Assembly: GCF_030376605.1 (NCBI RefSeq)
Contig: NZ_JARRAE010000003.1
Coordinates: 62,001 to 126,000, forward strand
Length of the DNA: 64,000 nt
Reading direction: 5' to 3'
Origin: Pseudochrobactrum sp. sp1633
GTDB taxonomy: Bacteria > Pseudomonadota > Alphaproteobacteria > Rhizobiales > Rhizobiaceae
Shown: one piece after another, positions 55,378-64,000 of the stretch
Layout: each line of letters opens with the position of its first letter
How positions within the stretch are numbered: position 1 is the first letter of the stretch
Position numbers and translations under genes: made by a program
The notes under the pieces: generated by a model
What the model was told of the DNA's origin: nothing
Databases searched by the model: none
The model's input: the letters and a program-made list of their open reading frames with translations, nothing else

Positions 55378-56451
55378 ATGATTTTTATTCCGCTGCCATT
55401 TGTGCTGACGATATTGCTGGCCATTATATTGGTGCAGCTCTTGCGCAACCGTGAGGCGGGCAGCCGCTCGGATATGCTTTTTATCGCGTTGATCGGTACC
55501 TATATGCTGCAATCGGTTTTGCTTGGACTACGCTGGGGCTATGATATTTTTGCGGTACTGCCGGTGCAAATTATGCTGGCGGCGATGATTGCCGGACTGT
55601 CTTATTTAAGCTTTCGCAGTCTCACGGTGCAGAATAGTGCGGATGTTTTGCGGGCAAATAAAATCTGGCCGCATCTGTTGCCGGTGTTTGTGGTCTTCGG
55701 CTTGCTGCTTCTACGTCGTGATCTTGCAGCGCTGGCAATTATCGTGATTTTTTTAGGTTATGGTCTGGCTCTGTTACGCCTGAGTTCTGCGGGGCCGGAT
55801 GTGCTGATTGCTGCAAGGCTGGACGGGGTTTTACGTTCCTATCGGGCAATGCAGATTACCGGCGCTATGCTGATCGGTTCTGTGATCGTTGATATATTGA
55901 TTAATTTCGATTTTCTCTGGAACAGCGGCCGCTATTCCCCTTCGATCATTCTGGTAACCAATATTCTGTCACTGCTGGTATTAGGCGCAGCGGCCGGTGT
56001 GGCGCTGAATAACCGTACCAATGCCGATGAGGATGAACGGGATGAGGGGCGGCCGCTTGTGATTGTAGCGGAAACCACTCTGAACACAGAACAGCACGGA
56101 GCTATTGTCGCGGAGTTGGATGCGCTGATGCAGGATAAACAGCTCTATAAGGATATGGAACTTAACCTGAAACGCATTGCGCACCGGCTGCGCAGACCAC
56201 CGCGCCATGTCTCTGAGGCGGTTAATCGCTGTCGCGGGATCAGTGTATCGGTTTATGTGAATAATTTCCGCGTGGAGGAAGCATGTCGTTTGTTGCGGGA
56301 GACGGATGAGCCGGTGACGCAAATTACATTCGCCAGCGGCTTTCTCACCAAATCGAATTTCAACCGCGAATTTCTGCGCGTGACGGGCATGAGCCCTAAA
56401 GCATTTCGCAGTCAGATGGGTACATCTGACGTCCGCGACAATGCGCAGTAG
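55378..56451 (+). CDS. Membrane-embedded AraC-family transcription regulator
   Basis: A 357-residue protein with about seven membrane helices (1-215), an acidic linker ('N-A-D-E-D-E-R-D-E-G') and a C-terminal AraC-type double helix-turn-helix (about 255-345). The latter contains 'Y-V-N-N-F-R-V-E-E-A-C-R-L-L', 'V-T-Q-I-T-F-A-S-G-F-L-T-K-S-N-F-N-R-E-F' and 'G-M-S-P-K-A-F-R'. It is probably a one-component membrane sensor. It is divergent from the lipoprotein gene, a possible target. The signal is unknown. Confidence 0.88.
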   Translation: MIFIPLPFVLTILLAIILVQLLRNREAGSRSDMLFIALIGTYMLQSVLLGLRWGYDIFAVLPVQIMLAAMIAGLSYLSFRSLTVQNSADVLRANKIWPHLLPVFVVFGLLLLRRDLAALAIIVIFLGYGLALLRLSSAGPDVLIAARLDGVLRSYRAMQITGAMLIGSVIVDILINFDFLWNSGRYSPSIILVTNILSLLVLGAAAGVALNNRTNADEDERDEGRPLVIVAETTLNTEQHGAIVAELDALMQDKQLYKDMELNLKRIAHRLRRPPRHVSEAVNRCRGISVSVYVNNFRVEEACRLLRETDEPVTQITFASGFLTKSNFNREFLRVTGMSPKAFRSQMGTSDVRDNAQ

Positions 56452-56595
56452 GGAGAGCTATATCGCAGTCGGATGCTTGTGCCGAATTCACATGGCTGAG
56501 AAGGGCATTCGGTCATGAGGTGGGAAGACTGCTTTATTATCGTGATAAAGCAAAGGCAGTGTTTATAATCACACTATATTTGTATTATTAAGATA

Positions 56596-56623
56596 TAAAA
56601 AAAAGCAAGGCGTTAGCCTTGCT
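56596..56623 (-). terminator. Rho-independent terminator (minus strand)
   Basis: An 8-bp GC-rich stem with a GTTA/TAAC loop and eight T on the minus strand. No gene ends here, which is the main reason to suspect a small RNA. Confidence 0.8.
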
Positions 56624-56760
56624 GATAAAAATACGCGTCCAACTCGTTTCCTTGTTACAGGCGGCTGCGAATACCGCGCCTGAGTTGCATCCTCCCAAGA
56701 CTTTGACCGCGTGAGAGAGTAGTTAAGCCTGCTCTCTGTTGTCGTTGCTTGGAAAATAGA
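56596..56760 (-). ncRNA. Candidate small RNA with Rho-independent terminator
   Basis: On the minus strand a region without a supportable ORF ends in a clear terminator: an 8-bp stem AGCAAGGC/GCCTTGCT (56604-56611 with 56616-56623) with a four-base loop, then a run of eight T. Upstream, CAACTC pairs with GAGTTG (56640-56645 with 56682-56687) and encloses a smaller GC stem (around 56659-56681). The 5' end is a guess. It could be a trans-acting RNA of the rhizobial type; I do not recognise the family. Confidence 0.45.
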
Positions 56761-57228
56761 ATGAGAAATATCAGATGTCACGCGTTTTTTTAGCGCAGAC
56801 ACAAAAATGCCATAAGAATTTAAATGGAAATGCATTTTTTTAAGTTTTTAATTCGATTTAAGATAAGGTTTTCATCAAAAATACAGTTTTTAGAGTAGTT
56901 TTTGAGTGAAAACAGAAATTGTAAAAATTTTGTCACAAAGACGTAATGTTGAAATGAATCTTGTAATTTTCATCTGCGCGGGGTCATAACGCGTCAGGAT
57001 CACGGTATTTTGACTGGCTTCTTCAGTTTGAGAAGGAATCATCGGCCACTGCCATAATTTAGCGGGCTTTATCCGTCAGGTCTGCGTCATTCCGTGCCGA
57101 AAACGGCTGTGCTCCGCGCTGCGTGAGACGGGTTTTCATTGCCATGATAAGTGGTTAATAAACACGGGAGATTTTATGTGTTTTTTCCTGATTCTTTTGG
57201 GTCGGGAGCAATTTCCGGTGGTTCCTCC

Positions 57229-58557
57229 ATGCGTATGTCGCGATTCTTTTTGCCAATCCTGAAAGAAAATCCAAAAGAGGCAGAAATTGTCTCCCATCGT
57301 CTGATGTTGCGCGCCGGTATGATCCGTCAGCAGTCAGCCGGTATTTACACATGGCTGCCGCTTGGCCTGAAGGTTCTGAACAAGGTCAATGCGATCATTC
57401 GCGAAGAACAGAACCGCGCCGGTGGTAATGAAATTCTGATGCCGACAATCCAGTCCGCTGATCTGTGGCGCGAAAGCGGCCGCTATGATGCTTACGGCAA
57501 GGAAATGCTGCGCATTAAAGACCGCTCCGAGCGTGAAATGCTGTTCGGCCCGACCAATGAAGAAATGGTCACCGATATTTTCCGCTCTTATGTGCGTTCT
57601 TATAAGGACTTGCCGCTGAACCTTTATCACATTCAGTGGAAGTTCCGCGATGAAGTGCGTCCGCGTTTCGGCGTGATGCGCTCGCGCGAGTTCCTGATGA
57701 AGGATGCCTATTCTTTTGACCTGAATTATGAAGGTGCAAAAGCCGCTTATTACCGTATGTTCGTTTCTTATCTGCGTACATTCTCCCGTATCGGCGTACA
57801 GGTTGTACCAATGCGTGCGGATACCGGCCCGATCGGTGGTGATCTGTCGCATGAATTTATCATTCTGGCGGATACCGGCGAAAGTCAGGTTTTCTGTGAT
57901 CGCGCTTATCTCGATCTGAAAGTACCGGGTGCGGATGTTGATTTCTTCGATGATGCCGCAATGGCATCCATCGTTGACCAGTGGACAACACCTTACGCTG
58001 CAACTGAGGAAATGCATGATGAAGCCGCATGGGCGAAAGTCGATGCAGCCAAACAGGTTGCCGCGCGCGGTATTGAAGTTGGCCATATCTTCCATTTCGG
58101 TACCAAATATTCGGAACCAATGGGCGCGAAAGTGCAGGGGCCTGATGGCAAGGAACATCTGGTTTCGATGGGCTCTTACGGAATTGGTCCTTCCCGCGTG
58201 GTTGCAGCAACGATTGAAGCATCCCATGACGAAAACGGCATCATCTGGCCGAAAGCCATTGCGCCGTTCGGTGCAGGTATTGTCAATATGAAGCCGGGTG
58301 ATGCGGCTTGCGATGCCGTATGTGAAAAGCTCTATGAAGCACTGACTAATGCCGGTCTGGATCCGTTGCTTGATGATAGCGATGATCGTCCGGGTTCGAA
58401 GTTTGCGACGATGGATCTGATCGGCGTACCGGTACAGATCATTGCCGGGCCACGCAGCGTTGCCAATGGCGAAGTTGAAGTCAAAGATCGTAAAACCGGT
58501 GAGCGTCAGACAATGACTGTTGAAGCCGCAATCAATCTTCTGACTGCGGGGCAGTAA
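57229..58557 (+). CDS. proS: Prolyl-tRNA synthetase (short alphaproteobacterial type)
   Basis: Charges tRNA-Pro. The 442 residues from the family start M-R-M-S-R-F-F-L-P match the alphaproteobacterial form, which lacks the editing insertion. Class II motifs: '[13 protein letters not shown]', motif 2 '[17 protein letters not shown]', 'H-E-F', and motif 3 'G-S-Y-G-I-G-P-S-R'. lolC starts within its stop (TAATG). Confidence 0.97.
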   Translation: MRMSRFFLPILKENPKEAEIVSHRLMLRAGMIRQQSAGIYTWLPLGLKVLNKVNAIIREEQNRAGGNEILMPTIQSADLWRESGRYDAYGKEMLRIKDRSEREMLFGPTNEEMVTDIFRSYVRSYKDLPLNLYHIQWKFRDEVRPRFGVMRSREFLMKDAYSFDLNYEGAKAAYYRMFVSYLRTFSRIGVQVVPMRADTGPIGGDLSHEFIILADTGESQVFCDRAYLDLKVPGADVDFFDDAAMASIVDQWTTPYAATEEMHDEAAWAKVDAAKQVAARGIEVGHIFHFGTKYSEPMGAKVQGPDGKEHLVSMGSYGIGPSRVVAATIEASHDENGIIWPKAIAPFGAGIVNMKPGDAACDAVCEKLYEALTNAGLDPLLDDSDDRPGSKFATMDLIGVPVQIIAGPRSVANGEVEVKDRKTGERQTMTVEAAINLLTAGQ

Positions 58558-59927
58558 TGTTCAAAAAGCCTGCGACAGGTGGAAACCAAGGCAACGGGGG
58601 CGCGCAATTGCTCAATAAATTGCCAAAGAAACAACCGGAAAATAAATCTGCAACGCAGGTGAAACGTCAGGGAACCGGCCCGTTTTCCTCTCTTGAGCGT
58701 ATGATAGCCTGGCGCTATCTGCGTTCCCGCCGTCGCGAGGCTTTTATCTCTGTGATTGCCGGTTTCTCCTTTACCGGCATCATGCTCGGCGTGGCCACAC
58801 TCATCATCGTTATGGCGGTGATGAATGGCTTTCGCACGGAACTGCTCAATCGTATTCTCGGTATCAACGGTCACCTGATTGTTGCACCGATCGACAGCCC
58901 GATGGAAGATTACGATCATCTGGTGAAGCGTATGGATGCGCTGCAAGGCGTAAAATTCGCTATTCCGGTCGTTGAAGGGCAGGCTCTGGTGCAGGGCAGT
59001 ATTGGTGCAGGCACCGGTGCCTTAGTGCGCGGTCTGCGTGAGCAGGACGTGAATAAGCTTGAGCTTATCGCCAAGAATGTGAAATCCGGTACTTTTGCAA
59101 GTTTCGATACGGCAGACGGCGTGGCAATCGGCACCCGTATGGCGCAAAATCTTGGCCTTGGTGTTGGCGATGATCTGAAGATCATTTCACCGGATGGTGA
59201 CGTTACACCGTTTGGTGTGAATGCCCGAACCAAAGCCTATCCGATCAAAGCGATTTTTGAGATCGGCATGTCGGAATATGATGCTTCCATTGTGCTGATG
59301 CCGCTTACTGAAGCCCAGCTCTTCTTCAATCAGGAAGGGCGTGTACAGTCGATTGAAGTCTTTGCTGATAATCCGGACAAGATCGACGATCTGCGTGCGG
59401 GTGTTGAAGAAGCGGCAGAACGTCCTGTGATGATGACAGACTGGCGGCAACGCAATGCCACATTCTTCTCGGCTTTGCAGGTTGAGCGCAATGTGATGTT
59501 CATGATCCTCACGCTGATTGTTCTGGTTGCGGCACTCAATATTATCTCCGGCCTGATTATGTTGGTGAAGGATAAAGGGCGCGATATCGCTATTTTGCGC
59601 ACGATGGGTGCAACCCGTGGCGCAATCATGCGTATCTTCCTGATGACCGGTGCTGCTATCGGCGTCACCGGTACGTTAGCGGGTGTGGTACTTGGCGTTG
59701 TCGTGTGTCTGAATGTTGAGAGTATCCGTGCATTCTTCTCATGGCTTTCAGGGACAACACTGTTTAATCCGGAGCTTTATTTCCTGAGCCAGCTTCCGGC
59801 TAAAATGAATCTCGGTGAAACGCTTTCCGTTGTTGGAATGGCGCTGGTCTTATCATTTATTGCAACAATCTTTCCGGCTTGGCGCGCAGCCAAACTCGAT
59901 CCTGTTGATGCGCTGAGGTACGAATAA
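58557..59927 (+). CDS. lolC: Lipoprotein-releasing ABC transporter permease
   Basis: Inner-membrane part of the Lol complex that extracts outer-membrane lipoproteins. The 456 residues have a basic cytosolic start, a first helix in '[18 protein letters not shown]', a periplasmic MacB-like domain (about 75-295) and three C-terminal helices. '[13 protein letters not shown]' is the coupling motif. Organisms of this group usually have one permease gene (LolC/E type), so it may act as a homodimer. Confidence 0.93.
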   Translation: MFKKPATGGNQGNGGAQLLNKLPKKQPENKSATQVKRQGTGPFSSLERMIAWRYLRSRRREAFISVIAGFSFTGIMLGVATLIIVMAVMNGFRTELLNRILGINGHLIVAPIDSPMEDYDHLVKRMDALQGVKFAIPVVEGQALVQGSIGAGTGALVRGLREQDVNKLELIAKNVKSGTFASFDTADGVAIGTRMAQNLGLGVGDDLKIISPDGDVTPFGVNARTKAYPIKAIFEIGMSEYDASIVLMPLTEAQLFFNQEGRVQSIEVFADNPDKIDDLRAGVEEAAERPVMMTDWRQRNATFFSALQVERNVMFMILTLIVLVAALNIISGLIMLVKDKGRDIAILRTMGATRGAIMRIFLMTGAAIGVTGTLAGVVLGVVVCLNVESIRAFFSWLSGTTLFNPELYFLSQLPAKMNLGETLSVVGMALVLSFIATIFPAWRAAKLDPVDALRYE

Positions 59928-60625
59928 TGGCTCGTGAAACAGGTGAACCGATCCTGCAATTGAAGAATGTCTGCCGTTCTTATAAAGAGGCTGACCGTGA
60001 ACTGACCATTCTTAAAGACGCCAATTTCACGCTTATGCGTGGTGAAATGGTGGCGCTGGTTGCGCCATCCGGCGCCGGTAAATCCACGCTTTTGCATACT
60101 GCTGGTCTTTTGGAAAAGCCGGATTCAGGCGATGTGATTTTAGGGGCAACATCTTGCGCTCAGCTGGATGATGATCAGCGCACGGCGATGCGCCGGCATG
60201 ATCTGGGCTTTGTGTATCAGTTTCATCATCTGCTGCCGGAATTTACTGCGCTTGAAAATGTAATGGTGCCGCAGATGCTGCGCGGGCTGTCGTCCAAAGT
60301 GGCAGCGCAACGGGCGCAGAACCTGCTGGATTATATGCGCATCGGACCCCGCTCATCGCATCGTCCGTCAGAGCTTTCCGGTGGTGAGCAACAGCGTGTG
60401 GCGATTGCCCGCGCGGTTGCCAATGCACCGCTGGTGTTGTTTGCCGATGAGCCGACAGGTAATCTTGATCCGTCGACTTCGTCTTATGTGTTTCAGGCAC
60501 TGGAAGCGCTGGTGCGCCAGTCCGGCCTGTCTGCACTGATCGCAACGCATAACCATGATCTGGCACGGCGTATGGATCGTTGTGTGACGTTGAAAGACGG
60601 TAAAGTTGTTGATTTGGTGTTGTAA
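59927..60625 (+). CDS. lolD: Lipoprotein-releasing ABC transporter ATPase
   Basis: ATPase driving LolC. The 232 residues show Walker A 'A-P-S-G-A-G-K-S-T' (46-54), Q-loop '[12 protein letters not shown]', signature 'L-S-G-G-E-Q-Q-R' and Walker B '[13 protein letters not shown]'. The start overlaps the lolC stop (TAATG). Confidence 0.96.
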   Translation: MARETGEPILQLKNVCRSYKEADRELTILKDANFTLMRGEMVALVAPSGAGKSTLLHTAGLLEKPDSGDVILGATSCAQLDDDQRTAMRRHDLGFVYQFHHLLPEFTALENVMVPQMLRGLSSKVAAQRAQNLLDYMRIGPRSSHRPSELSGGEQQRVAIARAVANAPLVLFADEPTGNLDPSTSSYVFQALEALVRQSGLSALIATHNHDLARRMDRCVTLKDGKVVDLVL

Positions 60626-60670
60626 TTACACTCAGTCAGTGCCGGTACATTCAAGCATACTAAAAATCTA

Positions 60671-60697
60671 AAAAGTAAAATTAGATTTTTTACTTTT
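60671..60697 (+). other. AT-rich inverted repeat after lolD
   Basis: AAAAGTAAAA pairs with TTTTACTTTT (10 bp, almost all A-T) with a seven-base loop. A weak terminator at best, about 45 bases after lolD. A second hairpin ATGCCC/GGGCAT at about 60741-60759 lies just before the next gene's ribosome site. Confidence 0.4.
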
Positions 60698-60777
60698 GGA
60701 TTATTGTGAATATTTGTTGAACTTATTGTGACATGTGGATATGCCCCGTTTTAGGGCATTATTCAGGTGGGGCAATA

Positions 60778-62361
60778 ATGGAAAATATTTTAAATCGTGG
60801 CCAGCACAAATATAATTTTATTATACTTGTGCTGGCCTTATCTGCATCTTATGCGGTTAAAAAATATTTCCAGATTTCCGGACTTGTCAGCTTTTTAGTT
60901 TTTTTCGGACTTGCTGCGATTTTTATTATCCGTGGTTATGGAGCTGTGGCTAAACGCTCTGCTCAATTCCGGATTCTTTATAGTTTATTTCCGTTACTAC
61001 TTATTTTTATTTATACGATGGTCGTTGGTATATATGGCGACTTTGATATCTCAAGTATTGTTTTCCATCTGGATATGGGTGTTGGTGGTGGCATACCTGA
61101 GGGACAGGTGAAATTTGCCACGCGATTTGGATTAAGTTTTTTAGGAATAACGGCGGCGTTCTGGCTTCTGATCAATCTGGATCAACGGTTTTTGATGTTG
61201 GATCGTACGTTGTTTGTACCTTTGTTGTTGATTAATCCGATGATCTGGAATGTCGGCGCGTATTTAATCGGTAGTCCTTATGATGACCGGTTGTTAAACG
61301 TGTATCATGCACCGGATCAACTTGTGCAGATGACTGATACGAAGAAGAACATGATCATCATCTATGCTGAAAGTACGGAGCGTACTTTCGCGGAAATTCC
61401 TGGTGGTGACGTGGTATTTTCGGAAATGAACCAGCTCGCATCCTCCGGTCTGGAGGTTAAAGGTATCGGGCAGGCTGCCAATACCGGGTGGAGTATGGCT
61501 GGTTTTGTTACATCACAATGCGGCGTGCCGTTGCAGCCTCTGGGGCTCCTCAGCCACAATATGTATGACAGGCAAAAGACGTTTTTTCCCGGTATCAGCT
61601 GTCTCAGTGATGTGCTGAATAAAAGCGGTTATCATGCCGAGTATATTAATGGCTCTGATCATGAATTTGCGGGGATGACCACTTTTTTGAAGAGCCATAA
61701 TTTTAATGAGGCTCATGGTTTACATAATATAGCTGCTGCCGGTGATTATCATAATTACTGGGGCCTGTATGATGATACGGTTTTTGCGCATGCGGAAGAG
61801 CGCATCCGGTTATTGCATCAAGCGGACAAGCCCTTTGTTTTATCCGTAGCAACAATTGGGGCGCATTTTCCTCACGGGCATCCGACGCAAAGTTGCAGAC
61901 AGGCCTTTCCGCAAAATAAACTGCCGGACATATTGTTTTCCGTAAAATGTACCGGTTATGAAATTAACCGGTTCATTGGCAATCTTCAGCGTGAGGGCAG
62001 AACAAAAAATACGGTCATTGTGATTGTCAGCGATCATTTGATGATGAAAAACGACTTTGAAGAGCAATTGAACCAAAAACAGAGGCTGAATTATTTCGCG
62101 GTTCTGGCGGACAATATTCATCCGAAGTTGCTGGAGCGTCAGGCCGCAATGTTTGACGTTTTCCCGACGCTGCTGGATCTGTTGGGTTTTAATTTGTCAG
62201 CCGGTCGCGCAGGGCTCGGCGTTTCATTGCTGTCGGAGCATGAAACTCTGACGGAGCGCTATGGTGCAGAACAAGTTGACGCACTGATTAAAAATGACCG
62301 ATTACTGGCGCGTAAAATCTGGTCGGAACCTCAAAGCGAGTTCGCTGTGTCCGCCCGTTAA
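60778..62361 (+). CDS. Alkaline-phosphatase-superfamily phosphoglycerol transferase (LtaS/OpgB-like)
   Basis: A 527-residue protein with five N-terminal helices (to about 165) and a periplasmic sulfatase-type domain. Likely metal and nucleophile residues: E198 in 'I-I-I-Y-A-E-S-T-E', Thr236 in 'A-N-T-G-W-S-M-A-G', H363 in 'G-A-H-F-P-H-G-H-P' and D419-H420 in 'V-S-D-H'. Relatives transfer phosphoglycerol from phosphatidylglycerol to periplasmic glucans or teichoic acids; in Rhizobiales cyclic glucan is a plausible acceptor. The ATG at 60778 has GGTGGGG upstream; a longer frame from 60733 is not favoured. A substrate other than phosphoglycerol is possible. Confidence 0.82.
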   Translation: MENILNRGQHKYNFIILVLALSASYAVKKYFQISGLVSFLVFFGLAAIFIIRGYGAVAKRSAQFRILYSLFPLLLIFIYTMVVGIYGDFDISSIVFHLDMGVGGGIPEGQVKFATRFGLSFLGITAAFWLLINLDQRFLMLDRTLFVPLLLINPMIWNVGAYLIGSPYDDRLLNVYHAPDQLVQMTDTKKNMIIIYAESTERTFAEIPGGDVVFSEMNQLASSGLEVKGIGQAANTGWSMAGFVTSQCGVPLQPLGLLSHNMYDRQKTFFPGISCLSDVLNKSGYHAEYINGSDHEFAGMTTFLKSHNFNEAHGLHNIAAAGDYHNYWGLYDDTVFAHAEERIRLLHQADKPFVLSVATIGAHFPHGHPTQSCRQAFPQNKLPDILFSVKCTGYEINRFIGNLQREGRTKNTVIVIVSDHLMMKNDFEEQLNQKQRLNYFAVLADNIHPKLLERQAAMFDVFPTLLDLLGFNLSAGRAGLGVSLLSEHETLTERYGAEQVDALIKNDRLLARKIWSEPQSEFAVSAR

Positions 62362-62402
62362 TGTGCTGACTGACAGAAGATATATGTCTGCATTTCATGA
62401 CG

Positions 62403-62431
62403 TGCCGCTTGTGTATTGCAAGCGGCATTTT
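62403..62431 (+). terminator. Terminator of the sulfatase-family gene
   Basis: A 9-bp perfect stem (TGCCGCTTG with CAAGCGGCA) and a seven-base loop, followed by TTTTTG, about 40 bases after the stop. Confidence 0.88.
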
Positions 62432-62639
62432 TGTATTTCGATAACGTGCTGAAAAAATTTGCAAAACATTGCGCTGAGCTGTGAAAGCGCGTTTCGCCAA
62501 TAATACATGCGGAACGGATTGGGAATGCGCAGTTCATATTTCACTAACTATAGATGTTTTTATGAGAACAAACAGGGGTTGACTGCGGAACTATAATAGA
62601 ACAAACTACAAACATACAGGAACATATGGAGTTCATATC

Positions 62640-62726
62640 ATGTCTGATCTGGTTCGCGATGTTATGTCATTTATTTCCATCGGTTTGTTTGTAGCGACAT
62701 TTGCTATGTGGGTTGCCGCATTCTGA
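62640..62726 (+). CDS. Very small membrane protein (28 residues)
   Basis: M-S-D-L-V-R-D-V-M followed by one hydrophobic helix ending W-V-A-A-F. GGAG at 62628-62631 lies eight bases before the ATG. Charged short N-terminus plus a single helix is typical of small bacterial membrane proteins. It stands alone between the sulfatase-type gene and dnaE. Function unknown. Confidence 0.62.
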   Translation: MSDLVRDVMSFISIGLFVATFAMWVAAF

Positions 62727-63014
62727 TAGGGTTTGAATACCTTGTCAGAATGACAATAAGATAATCACAGGCGGAGCAACTGCCTGTGCATGGTTTGCAG
62801 AATGCATAATCGCATCTGGACATCATGACGACATTGCGGGAAAAAGACTTTTGATATTCAGCTGGAGTCTGAAAGACATTCGGTTCATTATCGCCTTAAA
62901 TTTCCCGCGTTACAGCGCGTATGTTTTAAAAATATAATCGTTGTAATACTTTGAAATATGAGAATTGCGTTTTGCCTTTTTAGGGGTGAGCGGTCTTTTC
63001 GTATCTACGGAGTT
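62727..63014. other. Upstream region of dnaE
   Basis: About 290 bases. It contains a hairpin CACAGGC/GCCTGTG (62766-62772 with 62782-62788), possibly ending the small-protein transcript, and the dnaE promoter region. Confidence 0.5.
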
Positions 63015-64000
63015 GTGTCTTTGCCTTCTGATGTATCTGCCAATTCCGTTGCTCCGGCATTTATTCATCTGCGGGTGCATTCTGCTTATTCTCTGCTCGA
63101 AGGGGCTTTGCAGATTGGTAAAATCATTGCCCATGCGAAAGATGATAATGCGCCGGCCATTGCTGTAACGGATACAAACAATCTGTTTGGTGCATTGGAG
63201 TTCGCGCAAAAAGCATCAAAAGACGGCATACAGCCGATCATTGGCTGTATTGTGGATTTGGCATTCGGTGATCATCAACCGGAAGGACGTACGGTTAACC
63301 GGCGTGACGCGCTTGATCTGGCACCGGTTGTCTTGCTGGCTTCCAGCGAGGAAGGCTATGCCAATATGGTGCGGTTGGTCAGCCGTTCCTATCTGGAAAC
63401 AGAATCCGGTGATCCCGTGCATGTCCGTGCGGACTGGCTGCCGGATTTGTCGGAAGATGTCATTATGCTGACGGGCGGTGCTGATGGGCCGATCGGGAAG
63501 TCTCTGAGCAGTGAACGTGGTGAGCGTGCGCGCAACAGGCTTGAGTTTCTGAAGAGCGTTTTTGCTGACCGTCTTTACATCGAGTTGCATCGCCAGCGCG
63601 GCTATGACCGCTCGCTTGAGGCGAAACTTGTTGATCTTGCCTATGAATATGAGTTGCCGCTGGTGGCGACCAATGAGGCATTCTTTAAGCAGAGCGATGA
63701 TTATGAAGCGCATGATGCGCTGCTGGCAATCGCTGCTGGTCAGGTGATCGCCTCTGATGATCGTCGCCGTCTGACGCCGGATCATTACTTGAAGTCACAA
63801 AGCGAGATGGCGGCCTTATTTGCTGATCTGCCTGAGGCTCTGGAAAATACGGTCGAGATTGCACGCCGCTGTCATTGGTATACACAGACCCGTGCACCAA
63901 TTCTGCCACGCTTTACCGGAGAGTCCGATGATCCTGAGGCCGCGTTGCAGGAAGAAGCTGACGAGATGGCGCGTCAGGCGCGTGAAGGTCTTGAAGAGCG
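63015..64000 (+). CDS. dnaE: DNA polymerase III alpha subunit (5' part, runs off window)
   Basis: Replicative polymerase catalytic subunit; about 328 N-terminal residues are in the window and the frame stays open to the edge. The PHP domain is clear: 'F-I-H-L-R-V-H-S-A-Y-S-L-L-E-G-A', 'A-I-A-V-T-D-T-N-N-L-F-G-A-L-E-F', 'P-I-I-G-C', 'L-Y-I-E-L-H-R-Q' and 'L-P-L-V-A-T-N-E-A-F-F'. The exact start is uncertain: GTG 63015 is used. TTG 63021 has better spacing to GGAG (63009-63012), and an ATG at 62958 is in frame but lacks a ribosome site. Confidence 0.93.
   Translation, partial: MSLPSDVSANSVAPAFIHLRVHSAYSLLEGALQIGKIIAHAKDDNAPAIAVTDTNNLFGALEFAQKASKDGIQPIIGCIVDLAFGDHQPEGRTVNRRDALDLAPVVLLASSEEGYANMVRLVSRSYLETESGDPVHVRADWLPDLSEDVIMLTGGADGPIGKSLSSERGERARNRLEFLKSVFADRLYIELHRQRGYDRSLEAKLVDLAYEYELPLVATNEAFFKQSDDYEAHDALLAIAAGQVIASDDRRRLTPDHYLKSQSEMAALFADLPEALENTVEIARRCHWYTQTRAPILPRFTGESDDPEAALQEEADEMARQAREGLEE

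Larger units (their letters stand above)
56452..57228. other. Intergenic region before proS
   Basis: About 780 bases, AT-rich from 56800 to 56960. It holds a possible minus-strand small RNA with terminator near 56.6 kb (listed) and the proS promoter region. An 88-codon minus-strand frame (56569-56835) runs through the terminator and is rejected. The proS frame is open from 57151, but its family start is at 57229. Confidence 0.5.

Noticed and set aside
56569-56835. 88-codon minus-strand ORF over the candidate small RNA
   Set aside because: It reads through a strong terminator and has no ribosome site or conserved-looking motif.

Overview
The window looks like chromosomal backbone of an alphaproteobacterium of the order Hyphomicrobiales (Rhizobiales), probably a Brucellaceae relative of Brucella, Ochrobactrum or Pseudochrobactrum. 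This rests on gene content and order, not on a search: a 14-gene nuo operon running into birA, rnj, a DUF1467 gene, proS, lolC, lolD and dnaE; rplM-rpsI near argC and an agmatinase; DUF2842 next to ctaA; a class Ib nrdHIEF cluster; and RIME-like mosaic palindromes typical of rhizobial intergenic DNA. Base composition looks roughly balanced throughout. I saw no insertion sequence, prophage or CRISPR array.

Layout. 1-5 kb: small envelope and stress genes and an EptA-type lipid A phosphoethanolamine transferase. 5-15 kb: a membrane diguanylate cyclase beside a compact Wzy-type exopolysaccharide locus (polymerase, initiating phosphoglycosyltransferase, one GT4 enzyme, Wza-like exporter, divergent Wzz/ExoP-like co-polymerase, CelD-like acetyltransferase). 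15-25 kb: housekeeping metabolism (heme A synthase, antibiotic-kinase-like protein, argC, agmatinase, acid phosphatase, ribosomal proteins L13/S9, a CoA-binding protein, O-acetylhomoserine sulfhydrylase, cupin). 25-27 kb: a lone cytochrome P450 and two orphan Flp pilins. 27-31.7 kb: nrdHIEF on the minus strand with structured gaps. 31.7-34.1 kb: a gene-poor stretch with a 25-bp tandem repeat, then duplicated tRNA-Val and tRNA-Asp genes. 35-50.2 kb: the complete complex I operon, nuoA to nuoN, with a GFA-family gene between nuoC and nuoD and a possible small gene between nuoI and nuoJ. 50-64 kb: birA, rnj, an accessory patch (beta-barrel protein, lipoprotein, membrane-bound AraC regulator, possible small RNA), then proS-lolC-lolD, a second alkaline-phosphatase-superfamily envelope enzyme and the 5' part of dnaE.

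How the parts work together. The main blocks supply respiration (nuo, ctaA), dNTPs (nrdHIEF), translation and RNA turnover (rplM, rpsI, proS, tRNAs, rnj), lipoprotein export (lolCD), envelope decoration (eptA, the LtaS/OpgB-like sulfatase) and surface polysaccharide. No clearly new multi-gene system stood out. The items most worth checking are the structured intergenic elements in nuo and nrd, three very small membrane-type ORFs, the GFA gene inside nuo, the tRNA-Asp trailer hairpins, a terminator-ended RNA at about 56.6 kb, and an ExoP-like protein whose kinase P-loop has decayed.
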